Counted from the stretch's first letter, positions 36,486 through 44,896 are shown. The stretch: 63,355 nt of DNA from Neobacillus novalis NBRC 102450 (GCF_001591805.1 NZ_BCVP01000033.1:1-63355); one strand, 5' to 3'. Numbers and translations are program-made. The notes: generated by a model from the sequence alone, not told the origin.

Positions 36486-37718
36486 ATGTCAGTAATTAAA
36501 GTAGCAATTCTTGGTTTTGGAACGGTTGGTGAAGGAGTATATAGGACGATACAATCCCATGCCGATGAGTTAACAGCTGTCTTGGGAAAAAAGGTTGAAG
36601 TGGCTGCAGTCCTTATCAAAAACAAGCATAAAGAACGGGAGATTAGAGAAGGTGTGCTGGTTACGAACAATTTTGCAGAAATCCTTGAGCTGCCCCAGCT
36701 TGATATTGTGGTCGAAGCCATTGTCGACAAAGAACCAACATTTACATTTTTGAAAAAGGCAATCGAGCGCGGCTGTCATATTATCACTGCCAATAAAGAG
36801 ATGTTTGCCCACCACGGGAAAGAGTTGTTAAATCTTGCGGAGGAGAATCATGTTACCTTGGGCTTTGAAGCAACGGTCGCAGGGGGAATTCCGGTTATTC
36901 AAACGCTAAGGCAGCTGCTAAAAATAAACCGGGTTCAGCAAATCCAAGGAATTTTAAACGGAACATCAAATTTTATCTTAACCGAAATGCGTGTGAAAAA
37001 GCAGTCATTTGCCGAAAGCTTACTATCGGCACAAGTGAATGGCTATGCGGAGGCGGACCCGACTAATGACGTTGAAGGATATGATGCATTTTATAAAACA
37101 ATGATCCTGAGCCGTATCGCTTTTGGAGAAGAACCGAATTGGCAGGATGTCGAGCGGGAGGGAATTACTTCAATAACAAGTGAATTAATCGAAACAGCTG
37201 AAAAATTAGGTCTGCGATTCAAACATATTGCCAGTCTTACTAGGGCAGGAGGTTCAATAAAGGCATCGGTTAAACCTGTTCTGGTTGGAAATGAACATCC
37301 ATTTTACCATGTCGAGGGAGTAGAGAATGCTGTAAATGTTTTCTCGGATATTGTCGGAAGAATTACCCTTCAGGGACCTGGCGCCGGAATGTATCCTACA
37401 GCAAGTGCGGTAATTGAAGATTTGGTGTATGTCTGTCAAAGTAAGCCTGTCAAAAGTAGTGCGACTCCTACTTCCACATCCATTTCGGAATCGGAAAATC
37501 CGCAGGGAAAAGAAACGTGGCTTGTATATGGACTTGCCAAGAAACAACTAAGCACTTCGATTTTGTGGATTGAACAGGTTTCTGATGGGACGTATATCAT
37601 CCAGGCGACTAAGAAAGATGTTGCACAGCTGGCTAGTCAATATAATGCACTAGGGTATTATCCTATATTGGGAGAATATAAAGTGGAAATGAAAGATGAA
37701 GTATTAACAGCACTTTAA
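36486..37718 (+). CDS. hom: Homoserine dehydrogenase
   Basis: The 410-residue enzyme reduces aspartate semialdehyde to homoserine with NAD(P)H. GFGTVGEGVY is the nucleotide-binding loop, TANKEM and GTSNFILTEM the catalytic-region motifs, and GYAEADPTNDVEGYDA the classical signature. A C-terminal ACT-like domain (about 335-405) probably senses an amino acid. Start ATG 36486 follows GGAAGGGTGG. The S-box leader ties this gene to methionine rather than threonine supply; it stands alone, without thrC or thrB. A second hom elsewhere is therefore likely (inference). Confidence 0.93.
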   Translation: MSVIKVAILGFGTVGEGVYRTIQSHADELTAVLGKKVEVAAVLIKNKHKEREIREGVLVTNNFAEILELPQLDIVVEAIVDKEPTFTFLKKAIERGCHIITANKEMFAHHGKELLNLAEENHVTLGFEATVAGGIPVIQTLRQLLKINRVQQIQGILNGTSNFILTEMRVKKQSFAESLLSAQVNGYAEADPTNDVEGYDAFYKTMILSRIAFGEEPNWQDVEREGITSITSELIETAEKLGLRFKHIASLTRAGGSIKASVKPVLVGNEHPFYHVEGVENAVNVFSDIVGRITLQGPGAGMYPTASAVIEDLVYVCQSKPVKSSATPTSTSISESENPQGKETWLVYGLAKKQLSTSILWIEQVSDGTYIIQATKKDVAQLASQYNALGYYPILGEYKVEMKDEVLTAL

Positions 37719-37763
37719 TCCAAATGGGTTGTTGAACGTGAAGGACGAATCTAATCAATATTT

Positions 37764-37808
37764 AAAGAGGTGGGCAGGGCAAGAAAAGCCATATGCAGCC
37801 TCTTTTTT
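37764..37808 (+). terminator. Terminator after hom
   Basis: AAAGAGG (37764-37770) pairs with CCTCTTT (37799-37805), with GGC/GCC pairing inside the loop, and a T-run follows. Confidence 0.7.
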
Positions 37809-37935
37809 ACATTACAAACATAAGCAACTTAGTAAGTTCACATTCTATTCAAATTTCTAACATTAATATGTTAAAAAACTGTGAAAGACGTTGTCATTTT
37901 ACTACAAGGGGAGTATATTAAAAGTGTAGAGAAGA

Positions 37936-37953
37936 TAGTGAAATAATTCACAA
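37936..37953. promoter_or_regulatory. Rex-type operator 1 upstream of doxX
   Basis: TAGTGAAATAATTCACAA matches the Rex consensus TTGTGAAN4TTCACAA with one mismatch. Rex is the NADH/NAD+-sensing repressor of Gram-positive bacteria. This site is about 118 bases before the doxX start. Confidence 0.55.
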
Positions 37954-38029
37954 ACTTCACTACAGGATACAGCTAGCTGAACAGCCCCTCCTTCGAATAG
38001 GGGATAAAGAAATTTTTTATTACATTAAC

Positions 38030-38047
38030 TTGTGAAACATTTCACAA
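38030..38047. promoter_or_regulatory. Rex-type operator 2 upstream of doxX
   Basis: TTGTGAAACATTTCACAA matches the Rex consensus TTGTGAAN4TTCACAA perfectly. It lies just before the ribosome site of doxX, so bound repressor would block transcription into the gene. The stretch 37809-38035 otherwise has only AT-rich promoter-like DNA. Confidence 0.7.
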
Positions 38048-38070
38048 AAGAATAATAGGAGATGATTGTG

Positions 38071-38568
38071 ATGAGATGGTACAAAACCCGTTTCGCAGCA
38101 GTTGTTTGGACAGTATTAAGAGTATGGCTTGGATTACAATGGATTGAAGCAGGCTACCATAAACTAACAGGTGGATTCGATGCAGGTGGATTCCTCAAAT
38201 TTGCTCTTGCTAATGCAAAAGGGGATCATCCAGCAGTGCAAGGTTGGTACGCTGACTTCTTACAACAATTCGCGATTCCAAACGTTCATATCTTCAACGT
38301 GTTAATACCTTGGGGAGAATTACTTGTTGGTCTAGGATTAATCGTCGGTTTAGCGACGATTCCAGCTTTAATCGCTGGTGCCTTCATGAACTTAAACTTT
38401 ATGCTTGCAGGTACAACTAGTACGAACCCGATTCTTTATACAGCAGCAATGATTCTACTTTTCGTAGGAGCTGGAGCTTACCTCTTTGGACTTGACCGCT
38501 ATGCAGTACCATTTATCAAAGGCTATTTCAAGAAAGGCCATGTGAAAGCAGTCAAAAGCAATCAATAG
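38071..38568 (+). CDS. DoxX/DoxD-family membrane protein
   Basis: The 165-residue protein has four membrane segments (about 10-28, 75-95, 96-115 and 122-142) and the DoxX pattern RVWLGLQWIEAGYHKLTGG at the N-terminus. DoxD/DoxX proteins include the small subunit of thiosulfate:quinone oxidoreductase and partners of oxidative-stress complexes, but many have no known substrate. Start ATG 38071 lies 9 bases after TAGGAG; ATG 38062 overlaps that site. Two Rex-like operators upstream suggest it is made when NADH rises or oxygen falls. It has its own terminator. Confidence 0.85.
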   Translation: MRWYKTRFAAVVWTVLRVWLGLQWIEAGYHKLTGGFDAGGFLKFALANAKGDHPAVQGWYADFLQQFAIPNVHIFNVLIPWGELLVGLGLIVGLATIPALIAGAFMNLNFMLAGTTSTNPILYTAAMILLFVGAGAYLFGLDRYAVPFIKGYFKKGHVKAVKSNQ

Positions 38569-38647
38569 CAGTAACGAGTTCTAATAGCTAAAAAGTGAAA
38601 ACCTCTCTTTAGAGCTCGATGAAATAGTATTTCCCCCTTTTGTAGTT

Positions 38648-38677
38648 GAGAAGCAGGGCAGACCTGCTTCTCTTTTT
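38648..38677 (+). terminator. Terminator after doxX
   Basis: GAGAAGCAGG (38648-38657) pairs perfectly with CCTGCTTCTC (38663-38672), loop GCAGA, followed by TTTTT. Confidence 0.9.
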
Positions 38678-38696
38678 ACTCTGTCAGGAAAATACC

Positions 38697-38885
38697 TTAT
38701 TTATTTTTTCGATTTTTGACGCGCTGGTTCGATGCGTTTGAGCGTGCTTGTGCCTCCAGGTCTGCATGGTCAGCAAGTTCTTGTGAAAACTCTACGTCAA
38801 TGCCATCTGACTTCATGTTCTTCGGTACCTGTGGAAGTGATCCTTTATTCTTATCACGAGTCCTGCCTCCGCGTGAACGTCCCAT
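38697..38885 (-). CDS. yfhD: YfhD family small protein
   Basis: The 62-residue charged protein begins MGRSRGGRTRDKNKGSL and continues with VEFSQELADHADLEAQARS, the YfhD family pattern. The start is ATG at 38885; a longer frame upstream has no ribosome site, whereas AAAGGGG precedes this one. YfhD is found in Bacillus and is of unknown function; the lysine/arginine-rich, low-hydrophobicity composition resembles small spore proteins. It heads the conserved yfh gene block. Confidence 0.85.
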   Translation of the reverse strand: MGRSRGGRTRDKNKGSLPQVPKNMKSDGIDVEFSQELADHADLEAQARSNASNQRVKNRKNK

Positions 38886-39024
38886 TGTAAAAACCCCTTT
38901 CAATTGTAGGCATGTAGGGAGCAACAATGCTCCTATTACTAGCTTTTACAATTAGAAAGGGGTCCATTAATGGTAAAATATTTAAATTAACGCATACTGA
39001 CTGACACGTTCGCCCGTCATGTAA

Positions 39025-39159
39025 TTAAAGTTTTGTTTTTCTGTCATGGTAGCCGCCGGCACGGTCCGCCATTTTAAATTCTCTTTGGTAAGATACTTCC
39101 TGCATGCTTGTGAGTGGGTATTTTCCTCTATCCTTATCTTTTTTCTTCTTATCCGCCAT
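39025..39159 (-). CDS. yfhE: YfhE family small protein
   Basis: The 44-residue protein MADKKKKDKDRGKYPLTSMQEVSYQREFKMADRAGGYHDRKTKL-type sequence (key parts MADKKKKDKDRG and LTSMQEVSYQREFK) matches YfhE. The start is ATG 39159 with AAGGGA 9 bases upstream; the frame continues further upstream without a usable site. It neighbours yfhD as in B. subtilis. Function is unknown. Confidence 0.8.
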   Translation of the reverse strand: MADKKKKDKDRGKYPLTSMQEVSYQREFKMADRAGGYHDRKTKL

Positions 39160-39270
39160 CTTACTCATTCCCTTCAAAATTGTACTTATTTCCATTTTTA
39201 CCTTTAAAGAAAGGAATGATACAAATTTCAAGAAAATATCTTTTTATGGCCGATAGGAAAGCATTTCTTT

Positions 39271-40077
39271 TCAATTATTATCCTTGCTTAATATATTCAT
39301 TAATTGAACATATTCATCTAATTTTCCAATATCATATCTGTCGCCGGATATAACTTTTCCCAAGACTGATTCAGATGCTAATAAATCTTTAATGGCATCG
39401 GTCAATTGTATTTCGCCGCCAACACCTTTCTTTACAGTGGCTAAACTCTGAAAAATCTCTGGGGTGAAAATATATCTGCCTACCACGGCAAGATTTGAGG
39501 GTGGTTTTGTTTTAGGTTTTTCCACGATATCTTCAATCTTGATAAAATCGGGGCTGTATTTCCCTTGAATAACACCATAATCTTTTAAACAATCTTGATC
39601 GACCTGTTTTAGGCCGATAACACTTCCGTGAGTTTCCTTGTGAACATCAATTAATTCTTTAAGGGCAGGTTGTTTTGAGGGAATGATAATATCATCTGGC
39701 AATAGAACTCCAAACGGTTCATTACCAACAAATTCTTTCCCGAGTCGAATGGCATCCCCAAGTCCTCTTGCGTAAGGTTGTCTAATAAAAAGAATTTTCA
39801 CCTTCGGAAGTGCTAACTTTTTTACTAGATGTTCTTTATTTTGACTTTTTAAAAAGGTATCTAGCTCTAAGGAATAATCAAAATAGTCAATGATCATATC
39901 CTTGGATTTGGATGTTATTATGAGTATTTGTTCAATCCCAGAATTAACAGCCTCATCGACTATATAGTGTATGGCTGGCTTTAAACCTAGCGGAAACATT
40001 TCCTTGGGGATTACCTTTGTAATGGGAAGACTTCTAGTTCCGTAGCCTGCTGCAGGAATTATTGCCTTTCTTACCAT
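39271..40077 (-). CDS. UTP-glucose-1-phosphate uridylyltransferase (GalU/GtaB family)
   Basis: The 268-residue nucleotidyltransferase makes UDP-glucose from UTP and glucose-1-phosphate. The N-terminal loop is AAGYGTRSLPITKVIPKEM, where most GtaB proteins have AGLGTRFLPATKAMPKEM. LLPDDII supplies the metal aspartate and VEKPKTKPPSN is conserved. It is about 20 residues shorter than housekeeping GtaB, so it may be a paralogue (YngB or YtdA-like) serving a special glycan. It lies upstream of yfhE on the same strand, where B. subtilis has no such gene. Confidence 0.82.
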   Translation of the reverse strand: MVRKAIIPAAGYGTRSLPITKVIPKEMFPLGLKPAIHYIVDEAVNSGIEQILIITSKSKDMIIDYFDYSLELDTFLKSQNKEHLVKKLALPKVKILFIRQPYARGLGDAIRLGKEFVGNEPFGVLLPDDIIIPSKQPALKELIDVHKETHGSVIGLKQVDQDCLKDYGVIQGKYSPDFIKIEDIVEKPKTKPPSNLAVVGRYIFTPEIFQSLATVKKGVGGEIQLTDAIKDLLASESVLGKVISGDRYDIGKLDEYVQLMNILSKDNN

Positions 40078-40369
40078 TAATGAGCTCCTCGCTTTCTTTA
40101 TTTCTCTCGAAAAAATTCAAAAAACTGTAACATGTCCAATATATAGGTTATAGAATAGGTCATCATTTCTTTTGGAGTTAAGGAATTAGGGGGGTGTAAA
40201 TTTTAACTAATCCAAAAAGCGTCACAGCAATAGGTATATTTCATCTTATGTACGATTGAAAGAGGATGAAAGAGGAAACAGCCCATAATGTAGACAAACA
40301 ATGCATATAAATAAAATGATGAATGGTTAATCATCAGGAATGTGGTAAAGTAATCTTGAGGTGAAGGAA

Positions 40370-41179
40370 TTGGCTATCATAACAAAAATCACCACGCAGA
40401 AGAAAAATACGGAACGTTTTAATGTCTTTATGGATTACGGTAAAGGCGAGGAATTTGCCTTTAGTGTCGACAGCGATGTGTTAATAAAATTCCAATTAAA
40501 AAAAGGAATGGAGCTTGATGACTTTTCCTTTTTGGAGATACAGTATCAAGACGATATTCGCAAGGCATATAACCTAGCGATTAATTATTTGGCAAGGAGA
40601 ATGAGATCTGAAAGGGAGATTAGGGATTACCTAAGTAAAAAAGAGACAGATGAGCCAGTTATTGATGAAGTAATCCATAAATTAACCGCCCAGAGATACA
40701 TCAATGACGAGGAATTTGCTTTAGCATATGTGAGGACGCAGGCAAATACAACCGATAAAGGCCCAGATGTAATCAAGCTGGAGTTAAAGGAAAAAGGAAT
40801 TGCTGAGGGGATTCGGATTCAAGCCCTTGGTGAATTTTCATTAGAGAAGCAAATTGAAAAAGCAGTCAAATTGAGCGGAAAGTTTCTTCAAAAGGGTGCA
40901 AAGGAAGCTTTGAAAATTCAAAAGCAGAAGCTTGAGCAAATGCTGCTAAGAAAAGGCTATTCTTTTGAAGTCATTCATATTGCTTTAGATGAAACCGAAG
41001 TGGATAAAGCAGATGATGAAGAAATAGAAGCGATTCGATTCCAAGGGGAAAAGGCTGATCGGAAATTTTCTCGTTACAGCGGTTTTGAATATAAACAAAA
41101 GATGAAACAGACATTATATCGCAAAGGTTTTTCAATGGAACTAATCGAAAGGTTCCTAGCAGAGAAAGAAAACTCATGA
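40370..41179 (+). CDS. recX: Regulatory protein RecX
   Basis: The roughly 269-residue helical protein contains the RecX three-helix repeats (NYLARRMRSEREIRDYL, YINDEEFALAYVRT, and C-terminal RKGFSMELIERFL). RecX modulates RecA filaments. TTG 40370 with GAGGTGA just before it gives MAIITKITTQKKN, matching the B. subtilis protein start; GTG 40361 is part of the ribosome site but cannot be excluded. The gene corresponds to yfhG in the conserved block. The 40081-40369 gap before it shows no gene. Confidence 0.9.
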   Translation: MAIITKITTQKKNTERFNVFMDYGKGEEFAFSVDSDVLIKFQLKKGMELDDFSFLEIQYQDDIRKAYNLAINYLARRMRSEREIRDYLSKKETDEPVIDEVIHKLTAQRYINDEEFALAYVRTQANTTDKGPDVIKLELKEKGIAEGIRIQALGEFSLEKQIEKAVKLSGKFLQKGAKEALKIQKQKLEQMLLRKGYSFEVIHIALDETEVDKADDEEIEAIRFQGEKADRKFSRYSGFEYKQKMKQTLYRKGFSMELIERFLAEKENS

Positions 41180-41199
41180 CAAAAGCGTCATGAGTTTTC
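41168..41199. terminator. Bidirectional terminator that contains both stop codons of recX and the SDR gene
   Basis: GAAAACTCATGAC (41168-41180) pairs perfectly with GTCATGAGTTTTC (41187-41199) around AAAAGC. The recX stop (41177-41179) lies in the left arm and the stop of the opposite gene (41188-41190) in the right arm. Both proteins therefore end in the same residues, Glu-Asn-Ser. Confidence 0.85.
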
Positions 41200-41859
41200 A
41201 ATGATAATTGAATCTTGATCCAATTGTTCCATGATGATTCCCGCGATTTCTTTGGCTGAGCGGAGGCGTGATTTATCTTTAATGTGGTCGCTTTTGTCCC
41301 AAAATGGAGTATCCATACCGCCCATATAGACAGCATTAAATTTAATCCCACTGCCTTCATATTCTTTTTGCAGACTTTCGGTAAAGCCCCTGACGGCGAA
41401 TTTGCTAGCAACATATACAGCTTCATTCACTTTACCACGTAATCCCGCGGTGGAAATAATATTGATAATTCGTCCCTGGCCATTTTTTTGTAAATGAGGG
41501 AGGATGGCCTTTGTCATTAAAATAGTTCCTAACACGTTCGTATTTAACATTTCGCTAATTTGAACGGTTTCTATTCCCTCAAATGGACCAAAATGTCCAA
41601 TTCCCGCGTTATTAACCAAACCGAAAATTTTGTTTGTTCTGCTAATTTCATTCAATGTCTTTTCTACTTCTTCAATGTTTCGGATATCTAATGGAAGGAT
41701 GTCGGCTGTCCCTCCAGCAGCTTCAATTTCCTGTTTTGCATGAGTTAATTTTGCAATGGTTCTCCCAGCCAGCAAAAGGTGAAAACCTTTCTGCGAAAAA
41801 AGGAAAGCTAATTCCTTTCCCAAACCAGATCCAGCTCCGGTAATCAATATTGTTTTCAT
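41188..41859 (-). CDS. Short-chain dehydrogenase/reductase
   Basis: The 223-residue SDR has the NAD(P) motif TGAGSGLGKELA, NNAGIGHFGPF, and the active site with Ser in ISTAG and YVASK (Tyr and Lys). The sequence after the strand-1 glycine loop has AGRT, suggesting NADP(H) preference. It resembles YqjQ/DltE-type SDRs; the substrate cannot be told from sequence. It converges on recX and shares its terminator. Length is at the short end of the classical SDR family. Confidence 0.82.
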   Translation of the reverse strand: MKTILITGAGSGLGKELAFLFSQKGFHLLLAGRTIAKLTHAKQEIEAAGGTADILPLDIRNIEEVEKTLNEISRTNKIFGLVNNAGIGHFGPFEGIETVQISEMLNTNVLGTILMTKAILPHLQKNGQGRIINIISTAGLRGKVNEAVYVASKFAVRGFTESLQKEYEGSGIKFNAVYMGGMDTPFWDKSDHIKDKSRLRSAKEIAGIIMEQLDQDSIIIENS

Positions 41860-41951
41860 TGGTTATTCTCCTTCAAGTGAGTTTTCAGCCTTTATTTAAT
41901 CTACAAAAATTACTATACTAAAAAAAGAAGATAAATGGGAGTGATTGAGAT

Positions 41952-42272
41952 TTGGAAGAGAAACGCTATAGTGCAATGTCAGAACATGAATTAAGACAGG
42001 AAATCGCTATGCTTCAAGAAAAGGCAAGAAAAGCTGAGCAAATGGGAATGGTTAATGAGTTTGCTGTGCTTGAACGAAAGGTACAAATGGCTCGAGCCTA
42101 TATGATAAATCCTGATCAATTTAAACCGGGCGAAGTTTATGAAATCGAAGGGGACCCCGGCCATTATTTTAAAATTGATTATATGAATGGCGTTTTTGCC
42201 TGGGGCTATCGATTGAAAGGTGATGGGAAGGAAGAGGCATTACCGATTTCTTTATTAAAATGGCTTAAGTGA
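41952..42272 (+). CDS. yfhH: YfhH family protein (DUF1811)
   Basis: The 106-residue soluble protein has a helical N-half (MSEHELRQEIAMLQEKARKAEQ) and a small beta-barrel-like C-half (FKPGEVYEIEGDPGHYFKIDYMNGVFAWGYR). This is the YfhH family, conserved near recX in bacilli and of unknown function. The start is TTG 41952 with GGGAGTGA upstream. Confidence 0.85.
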   Translation: MEEKRYSAMSEHELRQEIAMLQEKARKAEQMGMVNEFAVLERKVQMARAYMINPDQFKPGEVYEIEGDPGHYFKIDYMNGVFAWGYRLKGDGKEEALPISLLKWLK

Positions 42273-42302
42273 CAAACCAGAGATAAGGCTCTCTGGTTTG
42301 TC
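42271..42302. terminator. Terminator after yfhH
   Basis: GACAAACCAGAG (42271-42282) pairs perfectly with CTCTGGTTTGTC (42291-42302), loop ATAAGGCT. The stem begins within the yfhH stop codon. It may also serve sspK on the other strand. Confidence 0.8.
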
Positions 42303-42313
42303 TTGTTGTCCAT

Positions 42314-42490
42314 CTATTTATAGACCTGAGGCGATTCATCGTCGCGCTCACCAGAGGCACGCATCCGTTCTTGCGGGTGAGTATTGATGGTACCATCTGC
42401 TCTTGTTGAAGCATACTCTGCTTTTGCTCTTGGCTCTCCCTCAAACTTGTTATTATTTTGATTTGGGAAATTCTTCGCTTTATTTCTCAT
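42314..42490 (-). CDS. sspK: Small acid-soluble spore protein K
   Basis: The 58-residue protein starts at ATG 42490, with GGAGGT 7 bases upstream. It reads MRNKAKNFPNQNNNKFEGEP then RAKAEYASTRADG and INTHPQERMRASGER, matching SspK of B. subtilis almost block for block, with a slightly longer tail (DDESPQVYK). SspK is a minor spore-core protein made in the forespore. It sits between yfhH and yfhP as in B. subtilis. Confidence 0.92.
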   Translation of the reverse strand: MRNKAKNFPNQNNNKFEGEPRAKAEYASTRADGTINTHPQERMRASGERDDESPQVYK

Positions 42491-42614
42491 GCTGTACCTC
42501 CATTATCGGTTATGAGAAAAACGTGAAAAGCAAAGCATTCTCAATGCTTACCACGTAACAATAGTATCTGTGCTTTTACGCTCAATTATGTTATTAGAAA
42601 ATGGTAATAAAAAA

Positions 42615-42655
42615 ACGCAAGCGCCCAGGTCAGCGGAGCTTGGCATGGAGCTGGA
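42615..42655 (+). repeat. Possible remnant of a dispersed intergenic repeat
   Basis: The GC-rich stretch CGCAAGCGCCCAGGTCAGCG, continuing with GAGCTTGG and GGAGCTGG, stands out from its AT-rich surroundings. It resembles the imperfect GCAAGCGCC-type repeats found between genes in several Bacillus genomes. Only one partial copy is in the window, so this is tentative. Confidence 0.3.
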
Positions 42656-42660
42656 TTATA

Positions 42661-42694
42661 AAAAAGCGAGTGACTAAAGTGTCACCGCTTTTTT
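42661..42694 (-). terminator. Terminator after yfhP
   Basis: AAAAAGCG and GTGAC (42661-42674) pair with GTCAC and CGCTTTTT (42681-42694) with one mismatch. It abuts the yfhP stop; read on the minus strand the stem ends in a T-run. Confidence 0.7.
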
Positions 42695-43673
42695 AGCTTG
42701 GAATGATACTAAGTTTCTTCCTCAATTTTTTTTCACTAAATACCCAGCCTGTATAGGAGCTGATTGGCTTTAAATCGCGGTTTAGCTGGACGACGGCCAC
42801 GAAGGGATAGTGGCCATTGCTGCGGTAGCGCAGGTCAATAAAACGGACTTCATAAAAATCAGTGTATTCATCAACTTCCCAGCGATAAACAGGAGAAAAC
42901 GATAGAAAGGCAGCCAGGTTTTTATCCTTTTTTGCAGCTTCTATTACAGGTGTTTTGGGAACTGGGATACGTTGAAACCGATCTAGTATCTCAACTTTAT
43001 CCTTGAGAGCCTTTCCGACAAAAAATTGCTCGCGGTTCATGGCAGCGATTCGCCATTGATGAAACCTCATTGTTGGGGCAATAATGATTTCAGTTGCATC
43101 AGGTATGATTGTCCTTACTTCTACTAATACTCTTTTCTTCGCCATGTATCGCATAAAATAATAGCCGATGATAACGGCATACATTAGCAAAAAGGTAACA
43201 CCTGGATTTGCGCCTAATATCCAAATGAAAATTCCGAGAACGTGAATTCCAAAAATAAATGGATCAAAAGTATTAATCACGCCTAAAGCAACCCATTTGT
43301 TTGAAAAAGGTCTTAGAGCTTGCGTACCGTAGGCATTAAAAATATCAACAAATACATGGATAAACACGGCTGCAAATGTCCAAGCCCATAAATGCAGTAA
43401 ATTGGCATCGGTGAAGAACGGATAAATGACCGCTATAAGGACAATCGGCCATAAAAGCACTGCAGGAATTGAGTGTGTTACACCACGATGATTACGAATG
43501 TAGATGGCATTATTTCTAAGTTTTAAAACTGTATCAATATCTGGTATTTGTGAGCCAGCGATGGTTGCGATTAATACACTGGCTGTCGTGGCATGGCTGC
43601 TGGCGACAGCCGGATCAAGAGTAGCCAGACCGCCAAGGGCAATACCCATTACAACATGAGTTCCAGTATCCAA
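42693..43673 (-). CDS. yfhP: YfhP family membrane protein (metal-dependent hydrolase, YdjM-like)
   Basis: The 326-residue protein begins MDTGTHVVMGIALGGLA and has several membrane segments in its first 180 residues. Histidines and aspartates characteristic of this hydrolase family occur in GTHVVMG, IPDIDTVLK, NHRGVTHSIP and HVFVDIFNAYG. The C-terminal half is soluble. The family is related to phospholipase C-like and LexA-regulated YdjM proteins, but the substrate is unknown. It is divergent from mutY. Confidence 0.85.
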   Translation of the reverse strand: MDTGTHVVMGIALGGLATLDPAVASSHATTASVLIATIAGSQIPDIDTVLKLRNNAIYIRNHRGVTHSIPAVLLWPIVLIAVIYPFFTDANLLHLWAWTFAAVFIHVFVDIFNAYGTQALRPFSNKWVALGVINTFDPFIFGIHVLGIFIWILGANPGVTFLLMYAVIIGYYFMRYMAKKRVLVEVRTIIPDATEIIIAPTMRFHQWRIAAMNREQFFVGKALKDKVEILDRFQRIPVPKTPVIEAAKKDKNLAAFLSFSPVYRWEVDEYTDFYEVRFIDLRYRSNGHYPFVAVVQLNRDLKPISSYTGWVFSEKKLRKKLSIIPS

Positions 43674-43795
43674 AAGGAAAAGCCTCCTTTATATGTCTTG
43701 TCAAAATAGCTAAATTGGATTATCGTAAAACAAAAATGTCTTCTTATTATATTCCCTTTTTCCACATTGTTTAACAAACTGGAGGCACAAAAGTT

Positions 43796-44896
43796 ATGTT
43801 AATTGAACAGAAAAATCTTGAAAAAATCAATATAGTTGCTTTTCAAAATGATTTAATTACCTGGTTTAAAAATGAACAGCGCGACCTGCCCTGGCGCAAA
43901 GATCAGGATCCGTATAAGGTTTGGGTGTCAGAAATTATGCTTCAGCAAACAAGGGTTGATACCGTCATCCCCTATTTTAATCGCTTTATTGATTGGTTTC
44001 CAACCATTGAAGACCTGGCTGAAGCCGAAGAGGATAAAGTACTTAAAGCTTGGGAAGGTCTTGGCTACTATTCAAGGGTAAGAAATTTGCAATCAGCGGT
44101 TAAAGAGGTGAAGGAGAAATACAATGGAGAAGTACCAAACACTCCTGAAGAAATTTCCTCCCTTAGAGGAGTCGGTCCCTATACTGCCGGAGCGATATTA
44201 AGTATTGCATTCGGTATTCCAGAGCCAGCTGTCGATGGGAATGTGATGCGGGTTTTATCGCGGGTTCTCTCTATTTGGGATGATATTGCCAAACCAGCAT
44301 CACGAAAAGTATTCGAAAAAGCAGTCCGGACGTTAATTTCGCATGAAGATCCTTCTTCATTTAATCAGGCATTAATGGAATTAGGGGCTTTAATCTGTAC
44401 ACCAACATCTCCTTCCTGTTTATTATGCCCAGTTCGCGACCATTGTCATGCTTTTTCCGAAGGGGTTCAAAATGAACTGCCGATAAAAACGAAAAAAACA
44501 AAGACGCGTGATGTCAAGCTTGCCGCAGCAATACTGCTTGATGAAAACGGAAAAATGTTAATTCATAAACGGCCGTCAAGCGGACTGCTTGCAAATCTAT
44601 GGGAGTTTCCCAATGTCGAAGTCCATCATTCATTGCAAAATGAACGGGAGCAGGTCGTCGATTTATTTAAAGAAAACCTTGCTTTAGAAATTGACCTGAA
44701 TAAAATTATTGGTCAAATTGAACATGTATTTTCACACCTCGTTTGGAATCTAAACGTGTATACTGGCAAAATACATTCTGAGTTTCAAGAGAACGAGGAA
44801 TGGAAGCTTGTCTCACTTGAAGAAATCGAGAAATTTGCTTTTCCTGTATCCGCTCAAAAAATGCTAAAGCTTTATTTAGAGCATATAAAGGAATGA
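43796..44896 (+). CDS. mutY: A/G-specific adenine DNA glycosylase
   Basis: The 366-residue enzyme removes adenine opposite 8-oxoguanine. Catalytic E46 is in SEIMLQQT and D147 in PAVDGNVMRV. The helix-hairpin-helix is LRGVGPYTAGAI, and C201, C208, C211 and C217 form the [4Fe-4S] site. A C-terminal NUDIX-like domain (about 230-360) recognises 8-oxoguanine. Start ATG 43796 follows CTGGAGG. It corresponds to yfhQ in the B. subtilis block. Confidence 0.95.
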   Translation: MLIEQKNLEKINIVAFQNDLITWFKNEQRDLPWRKDQDPYKVWVSEIMLQQTRVDTVIPYFNRFIDWFPTIEDLAEAEEDKVLKAWEGLGYYSRVRNLQSAVKEVKEKYNGEVPNTPEEISSLRGVGPYTAGAILSIAFGIPEPAVDGNVMRVLSRVLSIWDDIAKPASRKVFEKAVRTLISHEDPSSFNQALMELGALICTPTSPSCLLCPVRDHCHAFSEGVQNELPIKTKKTKTRDVKLAAAILLDENGKMLIHKRPSSGLLANLWEFPNVEVHHSLQNEREQVVDLFKENLALEIDLNKIIGQIEHVFSHLVWNLNVYTGKIHSEFQENEEWKLVSLEEIEKFAFPVSAQKMLKLYLEHIKE

